From Sulfurimonas sp. (GTDB lineage: Bacteria > Campylobacterota > Campylobacteria > Campylobacterales > Sulfurimonadaceae), in the NCBI RefSeq assembly GCF_029027585.1, contig NZ_CP093397.1, positions 1,477,405-1,541,404 of the forward strand: a stretch of DNA of 64,000 nucleotides, in the 5' to 3' direction. Position numbers and translations under genes: made by a program. Positions 43,883 to 53,240 of this stretch are shown here, piece by piece. The notes beneath the pieces were generated by a model. It was not told where the DNA came from. It ran no database searches and saw only the letters and a program-made list of their open reading frames with translations. How positions within the stretch are numbered: position 1 is the stretch's first letter; every line of letters begins with the position of its first letter.

Positions 43883-44158
43883 ATGGCTCGTTCAGTAAAA
43901 AAAGGTCCATTCATTGATGATCATTTAATGAAAAAAGTTCTTAAAGCTAAGGCTGAAGGGAACAAAAAACCTATAAAAACATGGTCAAGAAGATCTATGA
44001 TTAGCCCAGATATGGTTGGACTAACTATGAATGTTCATAACGGACGCCAATTTATTCCTGTATTTATTTCAGAGAATCACATTGGTTATAAACTTGGTGA
44101 ATTTGCACCAACTCGTACATTTAAGGGCCATAAGGGCTCTGTTCAGAAGAAGGTGTAA
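43883..44158 (+). CDS. rpsS: 30S ribosomal protein S19
   Basis: A 91-residue S19 ([19 protein letters not shown], then [10 protein letters not shown] and [17 protein letters not shown] [17 protein letters not shown]). It binds the 16S head with S13. Confidence 0.97.
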   Translation: MARSVKKGPFIDDHLMKKVLKAKAEGNKKPIKTWSRRSMISPDMVGLTMNVHNGRQFIPVFISENHIGYKLGEFAPTRTFKGHKGSVQKKV

Positions 44159-44160
44159 TC

Positions 44161-44478
44161 ATGGCTAGAGCATTATTAAAGTTTATCCGTGTTTCACCAA
44201 TTAAATCTCGTCTTATAGCTAGAGAAGTTCAAGGCATGAATGCAGAAGTTGCGTTAGCAGCTTTAGAATTTACTCCAAATAAGGCAGCTAAAATTATCTC
44301 TAAAGTTATTGCATCTGCAGTTGCAAATAGTGGTAGTGAGGCTGAAGATTGTACTATTACATCATGTCGTGTTGATAATGGTCCAGTTTTAAAAAGATTT
44401 AGACCACGGGCGCGTGGTATGGCATCGGGAATCCGTAAGCCAACCGCACATATCTTAGTAGAAGTAGAGGGTAAATAA
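44161..44478 (+). CDS. rplV: 50S ribosomal protein L22
   Basis: A 105-residue L22. [20 protein letters not shown] opens the fold, and the tunnel-lining hairpin [18 protein letters not shown] is near the C-terminus. Macrolide-resistance changes occur in that hairpin in other species; nothing unusual here. Confidence 0.96.
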   Translation: MARALLKFIRVSPIKSRLIAREVQGMNAEVALAALEFTPNKAAKIISKVIASAVANSGSEAEDCTITSCRVDNGPVLKRFRPRARGMASGIRKPTAHILVEVEGK

Positions 44479-44479
44479 T

Positions 44480-45187
44480 ATGGGTCATAAAGTCAATCCT
44501 ATTGGTTTACGTCTTGGTATCAATCGTAACTGGGAGAGCCGTTGGTTCCCTAATTTTAAAACTGCATCTGCAGCTTTAGGCGAAGATTACAAGATTCGTA
44601 CATTTTTGAAAAAAGAACTTTACTATGCTGGTGTTGCTAACATCATTATAGAAAGAACAATTAAGCGTCTTCGTGTAACTATCGTTGCTGCTCGCCCTGG
44701 TATCATTATTGGTAAAAAAGGTGCGGACATTGAAAAGCTTAAGACTAATCTTCAAAAACTTATTGGTAAAACAATATCTGTAAACATTAAAGAAGAGAAA
44801 AAAGCTCAAACTTCAGCACAATTAGTTGCTGAGAATGTAGCAACTCAATTAGAGCGTCGTGTTGCTTTCCGTCGTGCTATGAAGAAAGTTATGCAAGGTG
44901 CACAACGATCTGGCGCAAAAGGAATCAAAGTAGCAGTTGCTGGTCGTCTTGGTGGAGCTGAAATGGCTCGTACTGAGTGGTATTTAGAGGGACGCGTTCC
45001 ACTTCATACATTGCGTGCTAAAATTGATTATGGTTTTGCTGAAGCTCATACAACATACGGTATTATCGGTGTTAAAGTATGGATATTCAAAGGAGAAGTT
45101 CTTACTAAAGGCGTTCCTGTTGAAGTAGCAGAAGAGAAAAAAGAGCGTCCTCGTAAGAGAGCTCCAAGACGTGAAAAGGCTGAATAA
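44480..45187 (+). CDS. rpsC: 30S ribosomal protein S3
   Basis: A 235-residue S3 with the type II KH domain ([20 protein letters not shown], ~60-85) and the C-terminal domain [20 protein letters not shown]. It ends in a basic tail ([16 protein letters not shown]). It forms part of the mRNA entry pore. Confidence 0.97.
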   Translation: MGHKVNPIGLRLGINRNWESRWFPNFKTASAALGEDYKIRTFLKKELYYAGVANIIIERTIKRLRVTIVAARPGIIIGKKGADIEKLKTNLQKLIGKTISVNIKEEKKAQTSAQLVAENVATQLERRVAFRRAMKKVMQGAQRSGAKGIKVAVAGRLGGAEMARTEWYLEGRVPLHTLRAKIDYGFAEAHTTYGIIGVKVWIFKGEVLTKGVPVEVAEEKKERPRKRAPRREKAE

Positions 45188-45189
45188 TT

Positions 45190-45615
45190 ATGTTGATGCC
45201 AAAAAGAACAAAATACCGTAAGGTAATGAAAGGTCGTAACCGTGGTTACGCTCGTTCAGGTTACAATTTAGCGTTTGGTGACATCGCTTTTAAAGCTGTA
45301 GAAGCTGGTCGTATCAATTCTCGTCAGATTGAAGCTGCTCGTATTTCTGCTACTCGTCATATTAAGCGTAATGGTAAGATTTGGATTCGTGTATTCCCTG
45401 CTAAACCGTTAACTGCTAAACCTCTTGAAACTCGTATGGGTAAAGGTAAGGGCGCAGTTGACCAATGGGTAATGAATATTAAACCAGGTCGTATAATTTT
45501 TGAAATGGCTGGTGTTCCAGAAGATATTGCTCGTGAAGCATTAATTCTTGCTATGCACAAACTTCCATTCAAATGTAAAATAATTACAGAGGAGATGAGT
45601 AATGAAATATTCTGA
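45190..45615 (+). CDS. rplP: 50S ribosomal protein L16
   Basis: A 141-residue L16 ([19 protein letters not shown] at the start, [11 protein letters not shown] in the middle, [10 protein letters not shown] later). It overlaps rpmC by 14 nt, a coupling that is common in this operon. Confidence 0.97.
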   Translation: MLMPKRTKYRKVMKGRNRGYARSGYNLAFGDIAFKAVEAGRINSRQIEAARISATRHIKRNGKIWIRVFPAKPLTAKPLETRMGKGKGAVDQWVMNIKPGRIIFEMAGVPEDIAREALILAMHKLPFKCKIITEEMSNEIF

Positions 45616-45790
45616 TTTAGCAGATAAAAGTTCAACTGAGCTTCAAACTATGCTTAAAGAGAAAAAGACAGAGCTTTTCACTTTAAAGATTAAACAAAAA
45701 ATGATGCAATTAAATAACACTAGCGAACTTCGTGTTGCTAAAAAAGACATTGCTAAAATCAACACTGCGTTAACTGCAGTGGCAAACTAG
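45602..45790 (+). CDS. rpmC: 50S ribosomal protein L29
   Basis: A 62-residue L29, two helices with [19 protein letters not shown] and the C-terminal [14 protein letters not shown]. The start ATG at 45602 lies within the end of rplP, preceded by GAGGAGATG. Confidence 0.93.
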   Translation: MKYSDLADKSSTELQTMLKEKKTELFTLKIKQKMMQLNNTSELRVAKKDIAKINTALTAVAN

Positions 45791-45800
45791 GAGCCAGAAT

Positions 45801-46049
45801 ATGACACATAAGCGTGAAATTCAAGGTAAAGTAGTTACGATTGCAGGCGATAAAACAGTTTCTATGGTTGTTGAGCGTCGTGTAATGCATCCTCGTTACC
45901 ATAAAGTTGTAAAGCGTTTCAAAAAGTACTTAGTACATGATGAGCGTAATGAAGTAAAAGTTGGTGATGAGATTATTGCAATCGAATGTCGCCCACTTTC
46001 TAAGACTAAATCTTTTAGACTTAAAACAGTAGTATCAGGAGCTGAGTAA
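45801..46049 (+). CDS. rpsQ: 30S ribosomal protein S17
   Basis: An 82-residue S17 of OB fold: [20 protein letters not shown], then [20 protein letters not shown] and [14 protein letters not shown]. It stabilises the 16S 5' domain. Shares its last base with rplN. Confidence 0.97.
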   Translation: MTHKREIQGKVVTIAGDKTVSMVVERRVMHPRYHKVVKRFKKYLVHDERNEVKVGDEIIAIECRPLSKTKSFRLKTVVSGAE

Positions 46050-46417
46050 TGATCCAAGGTTTTACTCGTTTAGTTGTAGCTGATAATACAGGTGCAAAAG
46101 AGATTATGTGTATTAAGGTACTTGGTGGTTCTAAGCGTCGTTATGCAACAGTAGGCGATGTTATCGTTGCTTCTGTTAAAAAAGCGACTCCAACTGCAAA
46201 AGTTAAAAAAGGTAAAGTTGTAAAAGCTGTTATCGTTAGAACTGCTAAAGAGATTCACCGTGAAAACGGTTCTCTTATCCGTTTTGATGATAATGCAGCT
46301 GTTATACTTGATGACAAGAGAGAGCCAATCGGTACTCGTATTTTTGGACCTGTTGGTCGTGAAGTTCGTTATGCTGGATTTATGAAAATAGTATCTCTTG
46401 CACCGGAGGTTGTTTAA
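46049..46417 (+). CDS. rplN: 50S ribosomal protein L14
   Basis: A 122-residue L14 ([48 protein letters not shown]). It lies at the subunit interface and is the docking site for RsfS. The open frame on the opposite strand is a shadow. Confidence 0.97.
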   Translation: MIQGFTRLVVADNTGAKEIMCIKVLGGSKRRYATVGDVIVASVKKATPTAKVKKGKVVKAVIVRTAKEIHRENGSLIRFDDNAAVILDDKREPIGTRIFGPVGREVRYAGFMKIVSLAPEVV

Positions 46418-46647
46418 TGGCAAAGTTTAATTTCAAAAAAGGCGATACTGTAGAAATTATCGCTGGTGATGATCGCGGAACTAAAGCTACTGTACTTGAA
46501 GTATTACCTAAGAAAAATAAGGTAATAGTTGAGGGTTGTAAAGTGGCTAAGAAAGCTGTCAAACCTACTGAAGAAAACACTAAAGGCGGACATATCAATA
46601 AAGAGATGCCAATAGATGTTTCAAATGTTCGTAAAGTGGAGGCATAA
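46417..46647 (+). CDS. rplX: 50S ribosomal protein L24
   Basis: A 76-residue L24 with the KOW motif [20 protein letters not shown] and [15 protein letters not shown] at the end. It is shorter than the ~104-residue E. coli protein, as is usual in Campylobacterota. Confidence 0.95.
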   Translation: MAKFNFKKGDTVEIIAGDDRGTKATVLEVLPKKNKVIVEGCKVAKKAVKPTEENTKGGHINKEMPIDVSNVRKVEA

Positions 46648-46650
46648 TAG

Positions 46651-47196
46651 ATGGCTCGTTTAAAAGAAAAATATTTAGGTTTAAAGTCTGACTTACAAGC
46701 TGAGTTAGGTGTTTCTAACCCTATGCAAGTTCCAGCAGTTGATAAAATTATTATCTCTGTTGGTGCTGGTTTTGCAATGAAAGATAATAAGCTTATTAAA
46801 AACATTGAAGATACAATTACTACAATTGCTGGTCAAAAAGCAACTACAGTAATAGCTAAAAAATCAGTTGCTGGTTTTAAAGTTCGTGAAGGTATGCCTG
46901 TTGGTATCCGTGTTACACTTCGTGGTGAAAATATGTACAACTTCTTAGATCGTCTAGTATCTATCGCACTTCCTCGTGTGAAAGATTTCCGTGGTGTTCC
47001 AAGAAATGGTTTTGATGGTCGTGGTAACTACAACTTCGGTCTTGACGAACAACTAATTTTCCCAGAGATTAGCTATGATTCAATCATGCAAATTCATGGT
47101 ATGAATATCACAGTTGTTACAACTGCTGATTCAGATAAGGCAGGACTCGCTCTTTTAGAGAAAATGGGTATGCCTTTTACAAAAGTGAGTAACTAA
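46651..47196 (+). CDS. rplE: 50S ribosomal protein L5
   Basis: A 181-residue L5 that contacts 5S rRNA and the P-site tRNA. Conserved: [39 protein letters not shown] and the [20 protein letters not shown] ending. Shares one base with rpsN. Confidence 0.97.
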   Translation: MARLKEKYLGLKSDLQAELGVSNPMQVPAVDKIIISVGAGFAMKDNKLIKNIEDTITTIAGQKATTVIAKKSVAGFKVREGMPVGIRVTLRGENMYNFLDRLVSIALPRVKDFRGVPRNGFDGRGNYNFGLDEQLIFPEISYDSIMQIHGMNITVVTTADSDKAGLALLEKMGMPFTKVSN

Positions 47197-47381
47197 TGGC
47201 TAAAAAATCAATGATTGCTAAAGCAGCAAGAACTCCAAAGTTCAAGGTTCGTGGTTATACAAGATGTCAGATTTGTGGTCGTCCACATTCTGTTCTTCGT
47301 GACTTTGGAATCTGTCGTGTATGTTTTAGAAAAATGGCAAACGAGGGATTAATCCCAGGTGTTAGAAAGTCTTCTTGGTAG
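47196..47381 (+). CDS. rpsN: 30S ribosomal protein S14, zinc-binding type
   Basis: A 61-residue short S14 of the Cys-containing (C+) type: [20 protein letters not shown] provides four zinc ligands. A Zur-controlled C- paralogue is not in the window. Confidence 0.97.
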   Translation: MAKKSMIAKAARTPKFKVRGYTRCQICGRPHSVLRDFGICRVCFRKMANEGLIPGVRKSSW

Positions 47382-47455
47382 GCATTGCCTCCGAGTAGAA
47401 ACTCCTAATTATTAGCAGTCTAATTTATTGGACTCGCAAACAAAGGAAATAATTA
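47382..47455 (+). promoter_or_regulatory. Structured gap between rpsN and rpsH
   Basis: This 74-nt gap is the largest in the ribosomal block. It contains AGTCTAA (47417-47423) pairing with TTGGACT (47428-47434) and a smaller GAGT-AGAA-ACTC stem upstream. It may be a processing or regulatory hairpin, comparable in place to S8 control sites in other bacteria. Confidence 0.35.
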
Positions 47456-47851
47456 ATGATTAATGATTTAATTTCTGATGCGTTAACTCGTGTTCGTAAT
47501 GCTGGTATGAGAAGATTACCAGTTGCAACTTTAGTTCACTCTAAGAGTGTTGAAGCTGTGGCAAATATCTTAGTTGATAAAGGTTATATTGAAAGTTGTA
47601 ATGTTATTGAAAATGGCGTTAAGAAAACTATCAAAGTTGTACTTAAGTACAATGAAGAAGGCAAAACTGTAATTAGTGAAATGAAAAGAGTTTCTAAACC
47701 TGGTCGTCGTGTTTATAAAGGTAAAGAAGATATCAAGCGTTTCAAAAATGGTTACGGAACTATTATTGTTAGTACATCTCATGGCGTTCTACCAAATGAC
47801 AAAGCTTATGAGCTTGGCATTGGTGGCGAAGTCCTATGTACGATTTGGTAG
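47456..47851 (+). CDS. rpsH: 30S ribosomal protein S8
   Basis: A 131-residue S8 ([18 protein letters not shown] at the start; [20 protein letters not shown] then GGEVLCTIW at the end). It is a primary binder of 16S helix 21 and, in E. coli, the spc-operon repressor. The hairpin just upstream is a candidate target. Confidence 0.97.
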   Translation: MINDLISDALTRVRNAGMRRLPVATLVHSKSVEAVANILVDKGYIESCNVIENGVKKTIKVVLKYNEEGKTVISEMKRVSKPGRRVYKGKEDIKRFKNGYGTIIVSTSHGVLPNDKAYELGIGGEVLCTIW

Positions 47852-47860
47852 GGAGATAAA

Positions 47861-48397
47861 ATGTCAAGAATTGGTAAAAAACCGGTAGAATTTGCAGCTG
47901 ATATTAAAGTTAGTTCAAATGGGGATATTTTAACTTTTGCTAAAGGCAAAAATAGTGTTGATTTAGATACAAAAGGAAATGTTGACTTCGCAATTGATGG
48001 AAATATTTTAACTTTTTCAGCTAAATCAGAAGAAAAGGCTCATAGAGCATTTTGGGGAACATATAGATCATTATCTCAAAATATAGTTGTTGGTTTAACT
48101 ACTGGTTATACTAAACAATTAGAGATTAATGGTGTTGGTTATAGAGCTGCTGTAAAAGGTAGAGTTCTTAATTTACAACTTGGTCATTCTCATGATATTA
48201 ATTATGATTTGCCAGATTCTATTGAAGCTAGTGTTGAAAAAAATGTTATTACTTTTAAAAGCTATGACAAGCAAAAGCTTGGTCAAGTAGCGGCTGAAGT
48301 AAGAAGTTTCCGTCCACCAGAGCCTTACAAAGGTAAAGGTGTTAAATACATGGAAGAGCATATCGTGCGTAAAGCCGGTAAAACTGCTAAGAAGTAA
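47861..48397 (+). CDS. rplF: 50S ribosomal protein L6
   Basis: A 178-residue L6 with two related domains; the second has [20 protein letters not shown] and the C-terminal [20 protein letters not shown]. It lies near the sarcin-ricin loop. Confidence 0.97.
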   Translation: MSRIGKKPVEFAADIKVSSNGDILTFAKGKNSVDLDTKGNVDFAIDGNILTFSAKSEEKAHRAFWGTYRSLSQNIVVGLTTGYTKQLEINGVGYRAAVKGRVLNLQLGHSHDINYDLPDSIEASVEKNVITFKSYDKQKLGQVAAEVRSFRPPEPYKGKGVKYMEEHIVRKAGKTAKK

Positions 48398-48413
48398 GGG
48401 AGGATATTAAATA

Positions 48414-48770
48414 ATGAATGCAAAAGTATTAAAAAATAAAGTAGCAAATCGCATTAAGCGTAAGCGTCGTATTCGTGCAAAAATATCTGGTTGTGCTTCA
48501 CTTCCTCGTGTTTCTGTATTTAGATCAAATCGTTATTTAAGTGTACAAGCAATTGATGATGCAACAGCAACAACTTTATGCGCACTTAACTCGAAAGTAA
48601 CAGGTCATAAAGCAAATAAAGAAGGTGCATCTGCATTTGGTGCGGCATTTGCTGCAACATTAAAAGAAGCTAAGATTTCTGAAGTTGTATTTGATCGTAA
48701 TGGCTACCAATATCACGGCGTAATTGCTGCATTTGGTGACGCACTTCGTGAAAACGAAATTAAGTTTTAG
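48414..48770 (+). CDS. rplR: 50S ribosomal protein L18
   Basis: A 118-residue L18, a 5S rRNA binder: [33 protein letters not shown] and [20 protein letters not shown]. An AGGGAGG site precedes the ATG. Confidence 0.97.
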   Translation: MNAKVLKNKVANRIKRKRRIRAKISGCASLPRVSVFRSNRYLSVQAIDDATATTLCALNSKVTGHKANKEGASAFGAAFAATLKEAKISEVVFDRNGYQYHGVIAAFGDALRENEIKF

Positions 48771-48778
48771 GAGATATG

Positions 48779-49219
48779 ATGGAAATTAATAGAGAAGATT
48801 TTGAAGAATCAATCGTAAATATCGGTCGTGTTACTAAAGTTGTTAAGGGTGGTAGAAGATTTCGTTTTACTGCACTTATAGTTGTTGGTGACAAAAAAGG
48901 TACTGTTGGTTATGGTATGGGTAAAGCGAAAGAAGTTCCTGACGCTATCCGTAAAGCTGTAGATAATGCTTTTAAAAACTTAACTACTGTAAGTATCAAA
49001 GGTACAACAATAGCACATGATATTGAGCATAAATACAATGCAAGTCGTATCTTGTTAAAACCAGCATCTGAAGGTACAGGTGTTATTGCAGGTGGAGCAG
49101 CTCGTCCTGTTCTTGAGCTTGCAGGTATTCAAGATATACTTACAAAGTCAATTGGCTCAAACAATCCAGGAACACTTGTTCGTGCTACAGTTGAAGCACT
49201 TACTCGTATAAAAGGATAG
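48779..49219 (+). CDS. rpsE: 30S ribosomal protein S5
   Basis: A 146-residue S5 ([20 protein letters not shown], then [18 protein letters not shown] and [20 protein letters not shown]). Two adjacent ATGs exist at 48776 and 48779; the AGGAG at 48770-48774 is better spaced for the second. Confidence 0.96.
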   Translation: MEINREDFEESIVNIGRVTKVVKGGRRFRFTALIVVGDKKGTVGYGMGKAKEVPDAIRKAVDNAFKNLTTVSIKGTTIAHDIEHKYNASRILLKPASEGTGVIAGGAARPVLELAGIQDILTKSIGSNNPGTLVRATVEALTRIKG

Positions 49220-49222
49220 AGA

Positions 49223-49621
49223 ATGGGTATTGAAAATTTAATTCCAGCTGATGGTTCTACAAAGAACCGTAAAAGAGTTGGTCGTGGACAAGGTTCTGGA
49301 ACTGGTAAGACTTCTGCTCGTGGTCAAAAAGGTCAAAAGTCTCGTTCAGGTTACAAGAGAAAAAGAAACTTTGAGGGTGGTCAAATGCAACTTGCAAAAA
49401 GACTTCCTAAAATTGGTTTCTTCGTACATAATATAAAACCTTATGTTATTAATGTAGAGAAAATTAAAGCAGTTGCTGAGTTAGCTGAGATTACTATGGA
49501 GTCTATCCGCGGTGTTCATAAAGTTGCTAATTCTGTTTCTAAAATTAAATTAGTTGGTGCATCTGCAAAAGATTTAGCATCAAAAATTAAAGACGACAAT
49601 GTTACTACTACAGGTAAATAG
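49223..49621 (+). CDS. rplO: 50S ribosomal protein L15
   Basis: A 132-residue L15 with the Gly/Arg-rich [20 protein letters not shown] and [17 protein letters not shown]. It follows rpsE directly: rpmD (L30) is missing between them, as expected in Campylobacterota. Confidence 0.96.
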   Translation: MGIENLIPADGSTKNRKRVGRGQGSGTGKTSARGQKGQKSRSGYKRKRNFEGGQMQLAKRLPKIGFFVHNIKPYVINVEKIKAVAELAEITMESIRGVHKVANSVSKIKLVGASAKDLASKIKDDNVTTTGK

Positions 49622-49623
49622 TT

Positions 49624-50886
49624 GTGAATAAAAATCTAGTAAATAAGATACTTATTACTATCGGGTTTTTATTTATCTACCGCCTACTGGCTTATGTGCC
49701 AGTTCCAGGCGTAGATACTGCTGTTATAGCTTCTTTCTTCGATTCACATCAAGCTGATGCATTAGGTTTATTTAATATGTTTAGTGGAAATGCTGTTGAG
49801 AGAATGTCAATTATTGCTCTTGGAATTATGCCTTACATTACTGCCTCAATCATCATGGAACTTTTAGCTGCAACTTTTGCTCCTTTAGGTCAAATGAAAA
49901 AAGAAAGAGATGGAATGGTTAAGTATATGCAAATTATTCGTTACGCGACTATTGTAATTACAATTATTCAAGCAATTGGTATTAGTGTTGGACTTCAAAG
50001 TTTAACAGGTCCAAACGGTAATAGCGCTATTTTAGCTGATCATGATACATTTATAATTCTTTCTGCTGTTTCAATGTTAGCGGGAACAATGTTACTTATG
50101 TGGATTGGTGAGCAAATCACTCAAAGTGGTATTGGTAATGGTATTTCACTTATTATCTTTGCAGGTATAGTTTCTGCTATTCCATCTGCGATAGGTCAAA
50201 CTATCACAATGGTAAATACAGGTGCTATGAGTTTCTTAACTGTTATTGCAATTCTTGTACTTATCTTAGGAACAGTTGCAGTTATCATATATGTTGAACT
50301 TGGTGAGCGTCGTGTGCCTATCACTTATGCTAAAAAAGTTATGATGCAAAATCAAAATAAAAGAGTTATGAATTATATTCCTATCAAAGTGAATTTAGCT
50401 GGTGTTATTCCAGTAATCTTTGCATCTGCGATTTTGATGTTTCCTATGACTGTTATGTCTAGTAGTACTAATCCTACTGTACAGATGATAGCTGACTATT
50501 TAAATCCAAATAGTTACTTTTTTAACTTTTTAACATTCTCTTTTGTTATTTTCTTTGCATTCTTTTATGCTTCGATTACATTTAATGCAAAAGATATTGC
50601 CGATAACTTAAAAAGACAAGGTGGATTTATTCCAGGTATCCGTACTGGTAAGGCTACAGCAGAGTTCTTAACTGAAACTGCTAGTAGATTAACTTTTACA
50701 GGTGCTTTATATCTTGGGCTTGTAGCTACTTTACCATTTATGATTATCAAAGGGATGGGTGTTCCTTTCTTCTTTGGTGGTACGGCAGTTTTAATCGTTG
50801 TTCAAGTTGCACTTGATACTATGAGAAAAATAGAGGCTCAAGTATATATGAGTAAATATGAAACACTAAGTGCGGTTGGTCTATAA
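49624..50886 (+). CDS. secY: Preprotein translocase channel subunit SecY
   Basis: A 420-residue SecY with ten membrane helices. Recognisable: YVPVPGVD near residue 24, GLFNMFSGNAVERMSIIALG (plug/TM2 region), ERRVPITYAKKVMMQ, and PGIRTGKATAEFL. It forms the Sec channel in the inner membrane with SecE/SecG from elsewhere. The start is GTG at 49624, 2 nt after the rplO stop. Confidence 0.97.
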   Translation: MNKNLVNKILITIGFLFIYRLLAYVPVPGVDTAVIASFFDSHQADALGLFNMFSGNAVERMSIIALGIMPYITASIIMELLAATFAPLGQMKKERDGMVKYMQIIRYATIVITIIQAIGISVGLQSLTGPNGNSAILADHDTFIILSAVSMLAGTMLLMWIGEQITQSGIGNGISLIIFAGIVSAIPSAIGQTITMVNTGAMSFLTVIAILVLILGTVAVIIYVELGERRVPITYAKKVMMQNQNKRVMNYIPIKVNLAGVIPVIFASAILMFPMTVMSSSTNPTVQMIADYLNPNSYFFNFLTFSFVIFFAFFYASITFNAKDIADNLKRQGGFIPGIRTGKATAEFLTETASRLTFTGALYLGLVATLPFMIIKGMGVPFFFGGTAVLIVVQVALDTMRKIEAQVYMSKYETLSAVGL

Positions 50887-50889
50887 ATA

Positions 50890-51648
50890 ATGGCCATTGC
50901 GCTTAGAAAACCTTTAGAAATTCAAAAATTACGCAACGCTAACAAAATTGTTGGCGGAGCTTTAGAACTTTTAAGAACAAATACAAAAGTAGGGGCCTCC
51001 CTAAAAGACTTAGATGCTATGGCAGAGGATTATGTTCGAAGTCAAGGTGCTAAACCTTCTTTTAAAGGTCTTTATGGTTTTCCAAATGCAGTTTGCACCT
51101 CCCTAAATCAAGTTATTATTCATGGTATTCCAACAGATTATAAACTCCAAGATGGAGATATAATTGGTTATGATATTGGAACAGAGCTTGATGGTTGGTT
51201 TGGTGACGCTGCTATTACAATGCCAGTTGGCAAAATCGATAATCAAGATGAGGAGTTGATAGCTTGTGCTAAAGATACTCTTTACTATGCAATTAGCGAG
51301 ATTAAAACTGGTATGAGATTTAAAGAATTATCTTTTTTGATGGAAGAATTTATAAGAGGGCGAGGTTTTGTTCCTTTGTATAATTTTTGTGGGCATGGCA
51401 TAGGTAAAAAACCTCATGAAGCTCCAGAAATACCAAACTATCTTGAAGGTAAAAATCCAAAAGCTGGTCCAAAGATAAAAAACGGAATGGTTTTTTGTCT
51501 TGAACCTATGATTTGTCAAAAAGAATCTAAACCCATTATTTTAGAAAATAAGTGGGATGTTGTTAGTACCGATAATTTACGCGGTTCACACTATGAGCAT
51601 ACTGTTGCAGTTATCAACGGTAAAGCTGAAATATTATCTCTTGCTTAA
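50890..51648 (+). CDS. map: Methionine aminopeptidase
   Basis: A 252-residue type I MetAP that removes the N-terminal Met. Metal ligands are visible: D in YDIGTELDGWFGDAA (two Asp, ~residues 96 and 107), His in CGHGIGKKPHEAPEIPNY (~171), Glu in FCLEPM (~204), and a final Glu in GSHYEHTVAV (~235). It lies between secY and infA, as in many bacteria. Confidence 0.96.
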   Translation: MAIALRKPLEIQKLRNANKIVGGALELLRTNTKVGASLKDLDAMAEDYVRSQGAKPSFKGLYGFPNAVCTSLNQVIIHGIPTDYKLQDGDIIGYDIGTELDGWFGDAAITMPVGKIDNQDEELIACAKDTLYYAISEIKTGMRFKELSFLMEEFIRGRGFVPLYNFCGHGIGKKPHEAPEIPNYLEGKNPKAGPKIKNGMVFCLEPMICQKESKPIILENKWDVVSTDNLRGSHYEHTVAVINGKAEILSLA

Positions 51649-51667
51649 GAGTTAAAAGGACTTATGA

Positions 51668-51886
51668 ATGGCTAAAGCTGACGTTATAGAAGTTGACGGC
51701 AAGATTATTGAAGCATTACCAAATGCAACATTTCGTGTTGAGTTAGAAAATGGACATATTATTTTATGTCATATTGCAGGAAAAATGCGTATGCATTATA
51801 TAAAAATATTACCAGGTGATACAGTTAAACTGGAGTTAACTCCATATAGTCTTGATAAGGGTAGAATCACTTACCGTTATAAATAA
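51668..51886 (+). CDS. infA: Translation initiation factor IF-1
   Basis: A 72-residue OB-fold IF-1 ([20 protein letters not shown], then [20 protein letters not shown] and [17 protein letters not shown]). AAAGGA at about 51655-51660 selects ATG 51668; an ATG 4 nt earlier opens only a 3-codon frame. It is the last gene of the operon and is followed by a terminator. Confidence 0.97.
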   Translation: MAKADVIEVDGKIIEALPNATFRVELENGHIILCHIAGKMRMHYIKILPGDTVKLELTPYSLDKGRITYRYK

Positions 51887-51927
51887 AAAGAGTTTCTGGC
51901 AATAAGTTAATTTGCCAGAACTTTTAT
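51887..51927. terminator. Bidirectional terminator after infA
   Basis: TTCTGGCAA (about 51893-51901) pairs with TTGCCAGAA (51911-51919), extended by A/T pairs, with T-rich runs on both sides. It ends the ribosomal operon on the + strand and the convergent rhodanese transcript on the - strand. Confidence 0.75.
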
Positions 51928-51928
51928 A

Positions 51929-52807
51929 CTACTCCCACTTAAACCTTGTCATTGGTAAGGCAGAATCATTTGCCCACTCCTTAAGTGACTTATAGTAGAT
52001 TTTTGTATTTTTAAATCCCATCTCTTTGTATAAAATAAACCACTCCATAGAAGCTGAAAAAATATCATCACCATAAACTATTATTTCTTTGTTCTTTTTA
52101 ATTTCGTAACCATTTATATAAATTTCATTAAGTTCTTCTTTTTTTCTAAGAGTTGTATCTGTTAAAAATTTATGCATATAGTAACTACTTTTAGCGTAAG
52201 TTATATGCCCAACTCTTTTAGTTTTCTTTGAGCGCGATATACCGTAATATAGTTCTGGGGGTCTTGCATCTAAAACAGTGCTTGAATGAAGGTTTATTTT
52301 TAACTCTTTAGCATCTAAGAAAAGATTTTTATTTATATTTAATATGAAATTACCATCTTCTTTACTTTGCTCTTTTAGTGAAGACACTAGAAGTTCATTT
52401 TCAAAAACCCAAGATAGGTAACCTCCATCTAAGATACTAACATTCTCAAACCCTGCATATATAAGGACTAAAGCAAGAAAGCTAGAGTTTAATATGCCTT
52501 CTTTTGTGTTATGAGCATAAATTATTACTTTTGAGTCACTATTTATGCCAAGACTATTTATTTCATTTTGTAAAATAGTATTAGTATTTAGTTGTGAGTA
52601 TAAACTATCTTTTTTGATAAAATCTGTAATATTTGCGTTTATTGCACCTTTTATGTGAGCTGATTTATAAATCTTATAATTTGCTACATCAATAATTACA
52701 GTTTTATTATCAGTTAAATAATTTTTTAATTGACTTGGACTTATAAAGCCACTACTAGATGCTAGTAGGCTTAAAAAGCCTAAGCTTAGGATTAAAATAT
52801 ATTTCAT
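51929..52807 (-). CDS. Exported double-rhodanese protein without cysteine
   Basis: A 292-residue protein with a signal peptide (1-~16) and two rhodanese-like domains. The N-domain has VIIDVANYKIYKSAHIKGAI and ILDGGYLSW; the C-domain has TVLDARPPELYYGI and GHITYAK. The catalytic loop that should start with Cys after IIVY reads IIVYGDDIFSAS, and I find no Cys anywhere in the protein, so sulfurtransferase activity is not possible by the usual mechanism. It may bind sulfur compounds or partner proteins in the periplasm. It is followed by the bidirectional terminator and preceded by chorismate mutase. Confidence 0.8.
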   Translation of the reverse strand: MKYILILSLGFLSLLASSSGFISPSQLKNYLTDNKTVIIDVANYKIYKSAHIKGAINANITDFIKKDSLYSQLNTNTILQNEINSLGINSDSKVIIYAHNTKEGILNSSFLALVLIYAGFENVSILDGGYLSWVFENELLVSSLKEQSKEDGNFILNINKNLFLDAKELKINLHSSTVLDARPPELYYGISRSKKTKRVGHITYAKSSYYMHKFLTDTTLRKKEELNEIYINGYEIKKNKEIIVYGDDIFSASMEWFILYKEMGFKNTKIYYKSLKEWANDSALPMTRFKWE

Positions 52808-52815
52808 GTTTTACT

Positions 52816-53109
52816 TTAAAATATTTGTTTATTTCTGAATTCTGAGATTTCAGTTTCCACCATTTCATCAATCATAATAGTAAAAAGTTCTGAAACCATA
52901 TTTGGAGATATATTTAACGCTATAGCTTTTTTGCGAGCTTTTTGTAAGATGAATTCTATTCTATCATCAGCTTTTACTTCTTCTACACTATTTTTAAATG
53001 ATGCTGCTTGGCGTATTAGGTGAGTTCTTTCAGATATTAAATCTACTATTTTGTCATCAAGTTTGTCTATCTCAACTCTTACTTCTTCTAGTGTATTGCA
53101 TTTAACCAT
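52816..53109 (-). CDS. Chorismate mutase, AroQ type
   Basis: A 97-residue all-helical chorismate mutase domain that turns chorismate into prephenate for Phe/Tyr synthesis. Typical: VRVEIDKLDDKIVDLISERT (start), AASFKNSVEEVKADDR and the last helix MVSELFTIMIDEMVETE. It is free-standing rather than fused to prephenate dehydratase. AAGGA lies before the ATG, and a TATAAT ~35 nt upstream. Confidence 0.85.
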   Translation of the reverse strand: MVKCNTLEEVRVEIDKLDDKIVDLISERTHLIRQAASFKNSVEEVKADDRIEFILQKARKKAIALNISPNMVSELFTIMIDEMVETEISEFRNKQIF

Positions 53110-53189
53110 TTTTATTTCCTTTGATAAGTAATCTTATCCAAAATTATATTAGACTTTGTTAACACTTTAGTAACTATTTGCATATATAA

Positions 53190-53232
53190 TATATTTACGA
53201 TTCTCCATGTATAGCCTTTACTTGACTCGTAG
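53190..53232. terminator. Hairpin 3' of the Mla operon
   Basis: TGTATAGCCT pairs with AGGCTATGCA (one G-T-type mismatch) just beyond the stop of the lipoprotein gene on the - strand. No clear T-run follows on that strand, so it may be a 3'-protecting hairpin rather than a true terminator. Confidence 0.4.
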
Positions 53233-53240
53233 GCTATGCA

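Noticed and set aside
46070..46805. Two long - strand frames inside rplN-rplX-rplE
   Set aside because: They are antisense to clearly identified ribosomal protein genes and follow from their codon use.
47382..47455. tRNA gene in the rpsN-rpsH gap
   Set aside because: Hairpins are present but no acceptor stem, T-loop GTTC or cloverleaf can be drawn.
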